From the NCBI GenBank assembly GCA_002168155.1, contig NHBY01000010.1, positions 73,854 to 114,528 on the forward strand: 40,675 nt of DNA. The letters are read 5' to 3'. Position numbers and translations under genes: made by a program. Within the stretch, counting starts at the first letter, position 1, and the number at the start of each line of letters is the position of its first letter. Shown here one piece after another: positions 16,473-24,793 of the stretch. The notes beneath the pieces are model-generated. The model saw only the letters and a list, made by a program, of their open reading frames with translations. It made no database searches and had not been told where the DNA came from. This DNA is from Synechococcus sp. TMED19. Lineage in GTDB: Bacteria > Cyanobacteriota > Cyanobacteriia > PCC-6307 > Cyanobiaceae.

Positions 16473-18008
16473 ATGACCAACACACTCACAACTCCCCTTT
16501 ATTACGTCAACGACAAGCCGCATATCGGCAGTGTTTATACAACGTTGGCAGTAGACACCTTGGCCCGCTTTGAGCGGCTCAAGGGGGAGGAGGTGATTTT
16601 CATAACAGGTTGCGATGAACATGGACAGAAGATTCAACGGACTGCTGCTAATCAGGGCGTAGAGCCCAAACAGCATTGCGATCTCATTAGCTCTCAGTTT
16701 GAGTCGAACTGGAAGGATTGGGGCATCAGCAATGACCGCTTTATTCGCACAACAGACCCCCGCCATCGCTCAATTGTTGAGCAGTTTTTTAAACGTGTTG
16801 AGGCTAATGGTGACATTATCCAAGGACGCCAGCAAGGGTGGTACTGCGTCGCATGCGAAGAATACAAAGATGATCCTGCCGATGCAGTAGACCCATTCTG
16901 CCCGATTCACAATCGTGCCCTGGAGTGGCGTGACGAAAGCAATCTATTTTTTCGACTGAGTCGTTATCAGAAACCGATTGAAGAGCTTATCTCTAGAGAT
17001 GGTTTTATCAGGCCCCTTAGTCGCCGTCATGAAGTCCAGCGCTTTGTTGAAGGTGGACTTAGAGACTTCTCGATCTCACGCCTAGATCTGCCCTGGGGGA
17101 TCCCGGTGCCAGGCCATGAAGGCCACACGTTCTATGTCTGGTTTGATGCTCTTCTCGGCTACATCACTGCCCTGCTTGATCCTGATGACGAGCCGGATCT
17201 CCAAACAGCAATCAGCCGTGGCTGGCCGTCCTCACTGCATGTAATCGGTAAAGACATTCTCAGATTTCATGCAGTCTACTGGCCTGCAATGTGCCTCTCT
17301 GCAGGAATTGAGCCACCTAAAGCGGTTTTTGGTCACGGTTTCTTGACTAGAGAAGGCCAGAAAATGGGTAAATCTCTGGGCAATACCATTGATCCGTCAC
17401 GATTGCTTGAACACTGTGGCGCAGATGCCGTCCGCTGGTACCTGCTAAGGGACATTCAATTCGGCGACGATGGCGATATCCAGCAACAACGTCTGCTAGA
17501 TCTGGTCAACAATGATCTTGCAAATACGATTGGCAATCTTGTCAATCGTACGGTAGCCATGTCCCGCAAATGGTTTGACGGGATTCCAGCACCATCATCT
17601 GCTCCCAACAATCAACACCCACTTGCCATTGCAGCCGAAGCTGCTATTCATCAGGCACCAAGTCACTATCAAGCTCTTGCCTTTCATCTTGCGGCTCAGG
17701 ATGTACTGCAACTAGCGATTGATGCCAATGGATATTTGAGCGAGAAAGCTCCGTGGAGTGCCATCAAAGATCCAAACAACCGTGATGCAGTTGCTGCCGA
17801 TCTGTATGCAGTACTGGAAACAGCCAGGCTGGTTGGGGTTTTGTTGGCTCCCCTACTGCCGGATCTCAGCCAGCGGCTGTTGACGCAGCTAGATCAACCC
17901 CCACTCGACTGGAACCGTGACGGTCGCTGGGGTCGGCTGAACGCAGGTCAATCACTGCCCGAACCGGTGCCTCTATTACAACGACTGGAGCTTGAGGAGC
18001 CGCTTTGA
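16473..18008 (+). CDS. metG: Methionyl-tRNA synthetase
   Basis: A 511-residue class I synthetase of the shorter type, without the C-terminal dimerisation domain. It opens with TTPLYYVNDKPHIGSVYTTL, whose HIGS is the HIGH motif. GQKMGKSLGNTIDP supplies KMGKS, the usual form of KMSKS in this group. The zinc-binding knuckle is seen in WYCVACEEYKDD and FCPIHNRALEW. The anticodon-binding helices lie in the last 150 residues. It charges tRNA-Met in the cytoplasm. The frame is open upstream to 16413, but the ATG at 16473 is preceded by AGGAG and gives the family N-terminus. Its stop overlaps the TTG start of the LptC-like gene (TTGA). Confidence 0.97.
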   Translation: MTNTLTTPLYYVNDKPHIGSVYTTLAVDTLARFERLKGEEVIFITGCDEHGQKIQRTAANQGVEPKQHCDLISSQFESNWKDWGISNDRFIRTTDPRHRSIVEQFFKRVEANGDIIQGRQQGWYCVACEEYKDDPADAVDPFCPIHNRALEWRDESNLFFRLSRYQKPIEELISRDGFIRPLSRRHEVQRFVEGGLRDFSISRLDLPWGIPVPGHEGHTFYVWFDALLGYITALLDPDDEPDLQTAISRGWPSSLHVIGKDILRFHAVYWPAMCLSAGIEPPKAVFGHGFLTREGQKMGKSLGNTIDPSRLLEHCGADAVRWYLLRDIQFGDDGDIQQQRLLDLVNNDLANTIGNLVNRTVAMSRKWFDGIPAPSSAPNNQHPLAIAAEAAIHQAPSHYQALAFHLAAQDVLQLAIDANGYLSEKAPWSAIKDPNNRDAVAADLYAVLETARLVGVLLAPLLPDLSQRLLTQLDQPPLDWNRDGRWGRLNAGQSLPEPVPLLQRLELEEPL

Positions 18009-19174
18009 AGTTGCACAGTGTTCCATGGCCTCTGGCACTAGTCATTTTGTTGCTCTCCAGTTGCGCGCAACTTCAGCCACCCAAAGAGGAAGCTCGTCCA
18101 TTCCGATTTGAAAAACTGGATCTGACCCGGTCCGATGAGAATGGCCAACCTCTCTGGCGTCTGGTAAGTCCCCTAACCCGATATCAGCTTGAAGAACGAC
18201 GCTCTTCATTAAGTGATCCGGTGGCCACGATCTACAAAGAGGGCAAACCCCAGTACACGGTCACAGCATCGAAAGGCTTAGTGATTGATGACGGTGAACA
18301 TGTGGAACTTTTCGGTGGTGTCACCTTCCGAGTGCTGGATGAACGCCAGATTGTTGTACGAGCTGACCGTGTCTTCTGGCAACGTGAGTACGACATCATC
18401 AAATTTGAGGGCAATCCAACCCTGTTAGATCTGACACGGCGCGTTGTAGCCGGAGAAGCCAGATTTCACACTGACACCGACATGTTGTTTGCCTGGGAGG
18501 GGATCAACCTCAAAAGCTGGCAGGGCAACCGAGATGAATCACAACCTGCTTCGCTGGAACTGAATACTCAGCATCTGAACTGGAACACATCTGATGGGAA
18601 GCTCAATATTGACTCCCCGATCAAAGGTATTCAAAGGCCCACAGCTGACCGTTTGCGTCGTCTCTCATCTCCTTCAATGTCAGGAAATACACGACAGGAG
18701 TGGTACGACTTCAATGCTCCGGTACTCATCAGTGAGGAAGCAGAGTCCCTCAACATTCGTGCAGGCCGTTCTCGTTGGTGGGCAGCAGAACAGAGAATTA
18801 CATCCAGCGAGCCAGCGGAAGGAACAGTCAAGGAACTCAATGTCACAGGCAGTGAACTGGAAATCCTCCAGAAGGAGTCCCTGCTGCGAATTGGCCAAGA
18901 CTGCCGCTTAGTGCAACCCGATCAGGAGCTAACTGCAGAGTTGTGCAGCTGGAATTGGGGCAGTGGAGAGGTACTTGCTGAGGGAGGGGTGATCTTGCGG
19001 CGTGATGAATTGCAGCAGGTGACACGCTCCAGCCGGCTCGAAGGCGTGACAGGGGAAGACGGACGCATCACGTTTTCAGCTCCGGGGCAGAGGGTAAAGA
19101 CCCGCCTTCAGATTCAGGAGGAACAAGCGGTCCCTGGAAAACCACCTCAGGCAGTAACTCCAGTTGAGTTCTGA
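18005..19174 (+). CDS. lptC: LptC-like lipoprotein (LPS export, periplasmic)
   Basis: A 389-residue protein, long for LptC but in line with the cyanobacterial form. The N-terminus is a lipoprotein signal (PLALVILLLSSCAQLQ, Cys near residue 20). The LptC-type beta-jellyroll follows: GQPLWRLVSPLTRYQLEER, IYKEGKPQYTVTASKGLVID, VELFGGVTFRVLDERQIVVR and ADRVFWQREYDIIKFEGNP show its repeating strand pattern. The later part repeats a similar pattern, suggesting two tandem jellyrolls. LptC passes lipopolysaccharide from LptBFG to the periplasmic LptA bridge. The TTG start overlaps the metG stop by 4 bp. The last 107 bp lie opposite the end of the CCB-type gene. The family call is good, while the exact partners are not visible here. 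Confidence 0.85.
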   Translation: MKLHSVPWPLALVILLLSSCAQLQPPKEEARPFRFEKLDLTRSDENGQPLWRLVSPLTRYQLEERRSSLSDPVATIYKEGKPQYTVTASKGLVIDDGEHVELFGGVTFRVLDERQIVVRADRVFWQREYDIIKFEGNPTLLDLTRRVVAGEARFHTDTDMLFAWEGINLKSWQGNRDESQPASLELNTQHLNWNTSDGKLNIDSPIKGIQRPTADRLRRLSSPSMSGNTRQEWYDFNAPVLISEEAESLNIRAGRSRWWAAEQRITSSEPAEGTVKELNVTGSELEILQKESLLRIGQDCRLVQPDQELTAELCSWNWGSGEVLAEGGVILRRDELQQVTRSSRLEGVTGEDGRITFSAPGQRVKTRLQIQEEQAVPGKPPQAVTPVEF

Positions 19175-19781
19175 GTTTGCGAGCCCAACCCTCGATCCAG
19201 ACCTCATCACTGCGGCTAAAGCAGCGTGGCGACCAGCCACCGATGATCAGTACCCCCCTTCCGCCAAGGGGTTCCACGACTACGGCTGGTGTGTTCGGGG
19301 GCAAATAGCTGAATTCATCGCGCCCCGGGTACAGAGCCAGATTCACCAGCGAAATGGTCTGCTGCTTGTCCTTCGCCCGTTTCACGATCGGTCCTTCGCC
19401 GTAACCCCCGCTGGCCAGCACACCTCGCTTGAGCAAAACCCGTTGGTCCCAAACCAAAAGCATTGTTGAAGCAGGCGTTGCTGTTAAGAGCAGCGTGCTG
19501 CCCCACCCCATTTCCTGCTTTATGGAGTTGGGCATTGAAGCCACCAACAGCATTCCCTGAAAGCCGTCCAGTTCAACCTTCTCAGGGTCTTTTGGGTTGG
19601 CCTGGGTCCAGAGAATGGATACGAGGAGAAGAGCAACGGCCATGGCACCACTGAGCACGGAGGCTCTCTCAAACGCTGGTGGAACCGCACCAGTGGCCGG
19701 ATGAAACGTGGCCGCATTGATCACAGTCAGAACCAATCCAGTCAGCCCGCCGATCAATACCATCAAGGCCGGAGTACGCAT
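19068..19781 (-). CDS. Cofactor assembly of complex C (CCB2/CCB4-like) membrane protein
   Basis: About 237 residues. The N-terminus has two membrane segments (ALMVLIGGLTGLVLTVINAA and VLSGAMAVALLLVSILW), then a soluble domain with LLTATPASTMLLVWDQRVLL, LVNLALYPGRDEFSYLPPNT and a short Gly-rich strand (GRGVLIIGGWSP). This layout resembles the CCB2/CCB4 proteins, which attach heme ci covalently to cytochrome b6 in thylakoid membranes. I recognise the family from the pattern, not from a search. The frame extends 10 codons further up to an ATG at 19811 (MAACGGPDSS). The gene ends inside the 3' end of the LptC-like gene on the other strand and is divergent from the TerB gene. Confidence 0.72.
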   Translation of the reverse strand: MRTPALMVLIGGLTGLVLTVINAATFHPATGAVPPAFERASVLSGAMAVALLLVSILWTQANPKDPEKVELDGFQGMLLVASMPNSIKQEMGWGSTLLLTATPASTMLLVWDQRVLLKRGVLASGGYGEGPIVKRAKDKQQTISLVNLALYPGRDEFSYLPPNTPAVVVEPLGGRGVLIIGGWSPRCFSRSDEVWIEGWARKLRTQLELLPEVVFQGPLVPPESEGGSLPSAPELKT

Positions 19782-19854
19782 AGATGAATCTGGGCCTCCA
19801 CAGGCTGCCATCTTGAGAGTTCATGGCTGAAATGAACTCATCCGCCTGATCCCA

Positions 19855-20283
19855 ATGACACCGGCGCAAGCCTTTGCCGCAATCTGTCTGGCAGCAGTAG
19901 CCAGTGATGGGGTGCTCGGACGCGATGAGGCCCGCAGCCTCCGCATCGAACTGGAATTCCGTACACCCTTCGTCTCCATGGACGAACAGGAGATGGCATC
20001 ACTCTTTGACAACCTGCTCGAGGTATGGCGTCAACAGGGCACCGAATCACTGGTCAGCCAGGCCGTTCCACACCTCGACCAGCGCCAAAGGGAAACGGCT
20101 CTTGCGGTGGCCATCCAGCTGGTACGCGCTGATCGCGTGTTGGAACCCGAAGAACTTGACTTCATCGCCAACCTTGCCGTCCAGTTGCAACTCCCAGAAG
20201 AGACCAGTACATCCATTCTTGGCGTCATGGAAATCCTGCATCGCGATGCTCTGGCACCAGAGCAAAGCGAAGGGGCAGACTGA
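19855..20283 (+). CDS. TerB-like family protein
   Basis: A 142-residue all-helical protein of TerB type. The two repeats FAAICLAAVASDGVLGRDEA and ALAVAIQLVRADRVLEPEEL each pair a small-residue helix with an acidic D-G/R-x-x-x-x-x-E element, the metal-binding-like pattern of TerB family proteins. TerB proteins are linked to tellurite resistance and membrane stress, but in cyanobacteria this family is a general housekeeping protein of unknown role. There is no signal peptide, so it should be cytoplasmic. It precedes psb32 by 19 bp and is likely cotranscribed with it. Confidence 0.8.
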   Translation: MTPAQAFAAICLAAVASDGVLGRDEARSLRIELEFRTPFVSMDEQEMASLFDNLLEVWRQQGTESLVSQAVPHLDQRQRETALAVAIQLVRADRVLEPEELDFIANLAVQLQLPEETSTSILGVMEILHRDALAPEQSEGAD

Positions 20284-20302
20284 TTCCAGCTTGTGACCTG
20301 GC

Positions 20303-20956
20303 ATGACCCGCTTGCTATTGCCTCTGGTGCTTTCGATGGCCCTCCTGATGCCAGCTGGCTCAGCATTTGCCGTCGCTGCTCAGGATTTTCAATTGCGAGC
20401 ACCGGAGGCCCATCTGATCGATGGGGCCGAAGTCCTGAGCCGCGCGACCAATGGTGAGCTTTCCAAACGCCTTGAGCATCTAGAGCAAGATCACATCAAT
20501 GCCAACCTGGTGACCCTGCGGCGCCTGGATTACGGCGTAGACATTGAAACCTTCGCTGAAGACCTTCTGCAGCGGTGGAAGGATGGCGAGGAAGGGTCTC
20601 TCTTGATCGTGGTTGAAACAGCAACCAACTCAGCAGCGATCAAAGCCGATTCCAGTGTTCAGCAGCGATTGCCGGATGCTCTTTTGGTGAGCACTGCCGA
20701 CGAGACAATGGCGTTGCCCCTGCGTGATGGCGATCGCTATCGCCAAGCCGTCAACGATGGTCTCAATCGACTAGAGACTGTTTTGGCCGGCGGCGAAGAC
20801 CCAGGTCCGCCGCTCGTGGCCGACACCCCGGAGCTTGTTAGCAACGTTCCGACCAAGGAGGAGACCGCTGAAAGCAAGGCCTGGGTCTGGATCAGCGTAT
20901 TGATGGTGCTCGGAACGCTTATTCCGATGGCCACTTGGTGGGTGTTCTCCCGATGA
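20303..20956 (+). CDS. psb32: Psb32-like TPM-domain protein (photosystem II repair)
   Basis: A 217-residue protein with a Sec signal peptide (LLLPLVLSMALLMPAGSAFA), a TPM domain (about residues 30-165) and one C-terminal membrane helix (WISVLMVLGTLIPMATWWVF). The TPM domain shows LIDGAEVLSRATNGELSKRL, then FAEDLLQRWKDGEEGSLLIV, typical of the TLP18.3/Psb32 group. The topology puts the domain in the lumen or periplasm with a membrane tail. Psb32 protects and accelerates recovery of photosystem II after photodamage. It sits between the TerB gene and pxcA, so this stretch looks like a photosynthesis-maintenance cluster. Confidence 0.85.
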   Translation: MTRLLLPLVLSMALLMPAGSAFAVAAQDFQLRAPEAHLIDGAEVLSRATNGELSKRLEHLEQDHINANLVTLRRLDYGVDIETFAEDLLQRWKDGEEGSLLIVVETATNSAAIKADSSVQQRLPDALLVSTADETMALPLRDGDRYRQAVNDGLNRLETVLAGGEDPGPPLVADTPELVSNVPTKEETAESKAWVWISVLMVLGTLIPMATWWVFSR

Positions 20957-20992
20957 TCATCGGCATGATGTGGCCATGACCCTGGCCGCGGC

Positions 20993-22132
20993 ATGGGATT
21001 GAACAACTGGCTCGGCGCCTTTTCTAAAGCTGACGCCCTTGAGCTCAGCAACGATCTGGAGCAGGCCTACGAAGCCGCCTTGATGATCCAAGGCCTTGAG
21101 CTGGAATATTTCAACGACCGACCGGTCCGCACCAATGTGGATTTAGGCCTTCCCCAGGCGACTCAAGTTCAGATCTTCCGTCGGTTCAGGTCGGCGATGA
21201 TTGTCTGCCGCGAGCTGATCAGCTCAATTGAGCGCCATCGGGGCGAGCTCGATAATCAGGAACTCAGGCAGTTGCAACTGATTGAGTCTGTTGTTCGCCG
21301 TTATCGCGGTAACGACAACCAAGGCCTATCGCAACGCCCTGATCCGCTACCACGCAGCTTGCTTGGTGTATTTGATCGGGTCCGAAACCAATTGGATCCC
21401 GAGGCAGAGGCCAACGTCGTGGCCGGTTTCCGCCGACGGCGAGATTCCACCTTGGTTTCTCTGCGGATCCTGCTGCTAATGGTCCTTGTGCCGCTTCTGT
21501 TGCAACAGATCTCACGCACCTACCTGATCTCACCAGTGGTTGATCAGATCGCCCCTGATGTTCCATTTCTCAGCTATACCAAGCCAAGGCTGCAGCAATC
21601 AGCTGTCGCCAGCTTGCGTGAATACAAAGCGGAGCTTGAATTTGCAGCCCTGTTGGAAGGGAAAAATGCACCATCAACTGAAGAGCTACGACTCAAGCTC
21701 AGTGAAAAGGCTGATGAGCTCAAGGATGAAGCGGACTCTGAGAGCACAACGGCGATTAAAAACGTCCTCGCTGACCTTGTCGCGACTGTCGGCTTTGTAC
21801 TTGTCTGCCTATTCGGTCGCGAGGAGATCCGTGTTCTTCGTGGTTTTTTTGATGAGGTGGTCTACGGCCTGAGCGATAACGCCAAAGCATTCGTCATCAT
21901 CCTCTTTACAGACATCTTTGTGGGATTCCACAGCCCTGAAGGCTGGACAGTGCTTCTGCAGGGGATCTCTTCGCATCTGGGCATTCCCGCGGAAGAGAAG
22001 TTCATAGACCTATTCATCGCCACCTTCCCTGTCATCCTGGCGACCATCTTTAAATACTGGATCTTCCGTTACCTCAACCGCGTCTCGCCGTCCTCGGTCA
22101 CCACCCTGCGTGGCATGAATGGCGGTGGCTGA
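20993..22132 (+). CDS. pxcA: Proton extrusion protein PxcA (CemA/CotA family)
   Basis: A 379-residue membrane protein of the CemA/CotA family. A soluble, acidic N-terminal domain (about residues 1-155) is followed by a hydrophobic segment (LVSLRILLLMVLVPLLLQQI) and the CemA signature EFAALLEGKNAPSTEELRLK. Three further membrane segments follow (VLADLVATVGFVLVCLF, AFVIILFTDIFVGFHS, IATFPVILATIFKYWIFRYL). The family controls light-dependent proton release across the cytoplasmic membrane, needed for inorganic carbon uptake and quick photosynthetic adaptation. Its last 14 bp overlap cobU. The ATG at 20993 gives a length typical of the family. Confidence 0.92.
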   Translation: MGLNNWLGAFSKADALELSNDLEQAYEAALMIQGLELEYFNDRPVRTNVDLGLPQATQVQIFRRFRSAMIVCRELISSIERHRGELDNQELRQLQLIESVVRRYRGNDNQGLSQRPDPLPRSLLGVFDRVRNQLDPEAEANVVAGFRRRRDSTLVSLRILLLMVLVPLLLQQISRTYLISPVVDQIAPDVPFLSYTKPRLQQSAVASLREYKAELEFAALLEGKNAPSTEELRLKLSEKADELKDEADSESTTAIKNVLADLVATVGFVLVCLFGREEIRVLRGFFDEVVYGLSDNAKAFVIILFTDIFVGFHSPEGWTVLLQGISSHLGIPAEEKFIDLFIATFPVILATIFKYWIFRYLNRVSPSSVTTLRGMNGGG

Positions 22133-22685
22133 GCACCACCTCATCACCGGCCCCAGTCGAGGCGGCAAAAGCGAATGGGCCGAGCATCAGATTGCCTTAC
22201 TGGCTACTGGTCGCGAGGTCACGTATTTGGCTACAGGACCAGCTGCCAATGGCGATTCCAGTTGGGATGAACGTCTAGAGCGACATCGCCGTAGACGCCC
22301 TGACAATTGGACCCTGATAGAGGCCTCCAAGGCAAGCGCCGTCTGTGCTGTATTAACTGACGTTTCTCAAAAGCAACAACTCATTTTGCTGGATTCCCTT
22401 GGAGGCATCGTTGCCGCCGAACTTGGATCCGATCCTGTGAATTGGTTAAAAATGCAAGAGATGTTGATTGTCGCCATCAGGCAACGCAGCACCAGCGTGG
22501 TCATGGTGGCTGAGGAGGTTGGTTGGGGCGTCGTTCCGGCTACAGCCCTTGGTGGTCTTTTCCGTGATCGCAACGGGGAGTTTGTCAGGCGTTGCGCCGA
22601 TATCTCATCGCAACGTTGGTTGGTGGCCGCTGGACAAGCCCTGCCAATGCACGCCCTTGCACAGATCGTGCCCGCTCAACCCTGA
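22119..22685 (+). CDS. cobU: Adenosylcobinamide kinase / adenosylcobinamide-phosphate guanylyltransferase
   Basis: A 188-residue CobU/CobP. The P-loop is LITGPSRGGKSEWAE. The segment WDERLERHRRRRPDNWTLIE contains the conserved His that is guanylylated, and MVAEEVGWGVVPATALGGLF is the family signature at about residues 130-150. CobU phosphorylates adenosylcobinamide and then transfers GMP to give AdoCbi-GDP, the late steps of nucleotide-loop assembly in cobalamin or pseudocobalamin. It overlaps pxcA by 14 bp, an unusual partner for a vitamin gene, and trmL starts 1 bp beyond its stop. A GTG two codons downstream of the ATG is an alternative start. It ties in with the B12-regulated operon further on. 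Confidence 0.93.
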   Translation: MAVAEHHLITGPSRGGKSEWAEHQIALLATGREVTYLATGPAANGDSSWDERLERHRRRRPDNWTLIEASKASAVCAVLTDVSQKQQLILLDSLGGIVAAELGSDPVNWLKMQEMLIVAIRQRSTSVVMVAEEVGWGVVPATALGGLFRDRNGEFVRRCADISSQRWLVAAGQALPMHALAQIVPAQP

Positions 22686-22686
22686 A

Positions 22687-23142
22687 ATGCCTCAAATCGT
22701 TCTCGTCGAGCCTGAAATCCCTCCAAATACAGGCAATGTGGCGCGAACCTGCGCAGCGACAAGTACACCTCTGCATCTCGTCGAGCCCCTTGGGTTTGAA
22801 ATCAGCGATCGTCAGCTGCGCCGTGCTGGTCTGGATTACTGGCCCCATGTGCCACTTACACGCCACCGTGACTGGGATGCGTTCCTTGGCAGCCAGCAAC
22901 AACTCGGCGGTCGCCTCGTTGGCTTAAGCCGCCACGCGACCCTTTCATACCTGGATTGGGAGTACAGCCGGGATGACTGGCTTCTGTTCGGTTGTGAAAC
23001 ACGGGGGCTACCCGAACATGTGCGTGACATCTGTGATGTGTTGCTGCAAATCCCAATGCCTTGCGAAGCAGTGCGCAGCCTGAATCTCTCCGTTGCTGCG
23101 GGGGTCGTTCTGTTTGAAGCCAGACGCCAACTGCAAACCTGA
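22687..23142 (+). CDS. trmL: tRNA (cytidine/uridine-2'-O)-methyltransferase TrmL
   Basis: A 151-residue SPOUT methyltransferase of the usual TrmL length. Motifs: LVEPEIPPNTGNVARTCAAT at the N-terminus with the catalytic-site Arg, LHLVEPLGFEISDRQLRRAG, the knot segment DDWLLFGCETRGLP and the SAM-binding IPMPCEAVRSLNLSVAAGVV. It methylates the 2'-OH of nucleotide 34 in the wobble position of some leucine tRNAs. The ATG at 22687 begins one base after the cobU stop. The frame also runs far upstream through cobU but in a different phase from that gene, so the real start is clear. It ends 137 bp before the M23 peptidase gene. Confidence 0.95.
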   Translation: MPQIVLVEPEIPPNTGNVARTCAATSTPLHLVEPLGFEISDRQLRRAGLDYWPHVPLTRHRDWDAFLGSQQQLGGRLVGLSRHATLSYLDWEYSRDDWLLFGCETRGLPEHVRDICDVLLQIPMPCEAVRSLNLSVAAGVVLFEARRQLQT

Positions 23143-23279
23143 GAAAACCCGTGGTTATCCAGTGGCCAGAGGATTGATCGACAGCTCAGCCCTTGTGGGT
23201 TTACCTACCACGAGTTAAATTTTGCGCGACCCCTGGATATCGGCTTCTCCGGTGGGGTTGTTCTCTGGATTGTCTGTCT

Positions 23280-24329
23280 ATGAAGCCCACGACGCTTTTC
23301 CTTCTTGGTACCTGTTCCTTTCCGCTTGCCCTGATGGCAGCAGCAGGTCTCCCAAGCTGGAGTCAGATGGGTTCTCTTGCTGATCTTCCGCCTATCCCCA
23401 CACCCCTGATCCCTCCCCCAGGCATCGATGAGGAGGTTTCCAACGACTTTGATTTCGATCTGAACGCCATTGATTCAGATCTGATCGTCGGCACTCATGA
23501 AGTAGCCGATGAAGAATCAGAACAGCAGCCTGCCAAGAGCGACGCTGAATTCCCTTCAACGCTCTGGATTCGTACTCAGCAAGATGTTGAAGTGGCTTAT
23601 CTTGCTGAAGAGTTGGACCTCTCTACCGAACGTCTGGCTCAGTTAAACGGTGTTGCTGCAGACCACTCTTTCGCTTCCAACACCTGGGTTTCTATTCCCA
23701 GCACCAGTGAAGGGAACCTTTTTATGGTCGCTTCTCTTGATGACAGCACCCTTCAGAAAGAGCGTCCGAATGATCTGACTCGTCAGCCTCTCTTGGCAAA
23801 AGTTTCAGCCTTGCGTTCGACTATGGCGAACGCCGCTATGGGTGCAGCTCATGCCCGTCGTGGAAGCTTGGCCATCATCCCAACCTCAAGTGGTGGCCTG
23901 AGTTGGCCCCAATTACCTGATTTTGGCAATCTCCGCCGTCCCGAACTCTCTGGATTCATCTGGCCAGCCAAAGGTTCATTGACATCCGGTTATGGGTGGC
24001 GCTGGGGCCGCATGCATAAAGGTATTGATGTCGCCAACAGCGTCGGCACTCCGATCGTTGCCGCCGCTGATGGCCGTGTTGTCTTCTCTGGATGGAGTTC
24101 AGGCGGTTACGGCTATCTCGTAGAACTCGCCCACATCGATGGCAGCAAGACCCGCTACGCCCACAACAGCCGTCTTCTAGTGCGTAAGGGCATGCAAGTC
24201 AGGCAAGGAACTCCCATTGCACGAATGGGCAGTACAGGGCGAAGCACCGGTCCACACCTGCATTTTGAAATCCACCGTCCCGGCCGAGGGGCCGTCAATC
24301 CAATACGCGTCTTGGCGTCTCGGGGTTGA
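23280..24329 (+). CDS. LysM/M23 family peptidoglycan peptidase, exported
   Basis: About 349 residues. A signal peptide (TLFLLGTCSFPLALMAAAGL) is followed by an acidic, Pro-rich linker, a LysM-like domain (about residues 95-145, RTQQDVEVAYLAEELDLSTE then RLAQLNGV) and a C-terminal M23 domain. The catalytic residues are readable: the first zinc ligand in GRMHKGIDVANSVGTPIVAA (His and Asp), then TRYAHNSRLL, and GPHLHFEIHRPGRGAVNP with the His-x-His. It should cut cross-linking peptides of peptidoglycan in the periplasm. The frame is open to 23193, but the ATG at 23280 gives the signal peptide. It ends just before the tRNA-Met gene. Confidence 0.92.
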   Translation: MKPTTLFLLGTCSFPLALMAAAGLPSWSQMGSLADLPPIPTPLIPPPGIDEEVSNDFDFDLNAIDSDLIVGTHEVADEESEQQPAKSDAEFPSTLWIRTQQDVEVAYLAEELDLSTERLAQLNGVAADHSFASNTWVSIPSTSEGNLFMVASLDDSTLQKERPNDLTRQPLLAKVSALRSTMANAAMGAAHARRGSLAIIPTSSGGLSWPQLPDFGNLRRPELSGFIWPAKGSLTSGYGWRWGRMHKGIDVANSVGTPIVAAADGRVVFSGWSSGGYGYLVELAHIDGSKTRYAHNSRLLVRKGMQVRQGTPIARMGSTGRSTGPHLHFEIHRPGRGAVNPIRVLASRG

Positions 24330-24356
24330 TCATCCCTTAAACTCAAGGCCTGCCAC

Positions 24357-24430
24357 GGCTCGGTAGCTCAGCTGGTCAGAGCACAGGATTCATAACCCTG
24401 GGGTCGGGAGTTCAAGTCTCCCCCGAGCCA
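24357..24430 (+). tRNA. tRNA-Met (CAT anticodon), elongator type
   Basis: A 74-nt cloverleaf can be drawn. The acceptor stem GGCTCGG pairs with CCGAGCC, with discriminator A. The D-stem is GCTC / GAGC around AGCTGGTCA, the T-stem is GGGAG / CTCCC around TTCAAGT, and the anticodon stem CAGGA / CCCTG has an A-C mismatch next to the loop TTCATAA. The CAT anticodon and the GGCT..AGCC acceptor with AGCTC D-arm resemble elongator methionine tRNA. A lysidine-modified tRNA-Ile is the alternative. CCA is not encoded. Confidence 0.95.
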
Positions 24431-24447
24431 TTTCATTGGAAATCTAC

Positions 24448-24717
24448 TCAGCGCATTTCGATCGCATTCAGTCGCTCTCTAAAGCTGCTGGCCGTGCTCG
24501 CTGCTTCGGTCGTGGGACTGCGACGAGCCGTGCGGTTCTGATAGACGGGATGCTGAGGGCGAACTTCAACTGTTCGGTTATTCCGATTGATCTCGCTGGC
24601 TTCAGGCGATTTCGGACGAACGATGGGGTTTTTCTTGAGCTCATTCCGCAACTGGTTGAGCAGCCGAAAATGACCCGTGTTGTTGTATTTGCGCATCAAA
24701 GCCTGATCCCAAGCCAA
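24448..24717 (-). CDS. Small basic hypothetical protein
   Basis: I do not recognise a domain. The product is 89 residues from a TTG start. It is basic, with an N-terminal helix (ALMRKYNNTGHFRLLNQLRN) and a low-complexity tail rich in Arg, Ser, Thr and Ala. The N-terminal half looks conserved in style and recalls short proteins of marine Synechococcus and Prochlorococcus, though I rely on memory. The tail is probably disordered. It lies convergent with the tRNA-Met gene and is divergent from the peroxiredoxin gene, 126 bp apart. Other starts upstream are not in frame. Function unknown; an RNA- or DNA-binding role would fit the charge but is a guess. Confidence 0.62.
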   Translation of the reverse strand: MAWDQALMRKYNNTGHFRLLNQLRNELKKNPIVRPKSPEASEINRNNRTVEVRPQHPVYQNRTARRSPTTEAASTASSFRERLNAIEMR

Positions 24718-24793
24718 TCGCCTTTCTCATGTCGTGGATCACATCAGGCTACGTCGCAACGAAGGGGGTCCGTGTTAATTTTTCATTGCCCTT

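Noticed and set aside
20730-20737. GCGATCGC octamers (HIP1), here and near 34308
   Set aside because: I noticed only two in the window. Freshwater cyanobacteria have many more, so no HIP1 enrichment is seen, which agrees with a marine picocyanobacterium.
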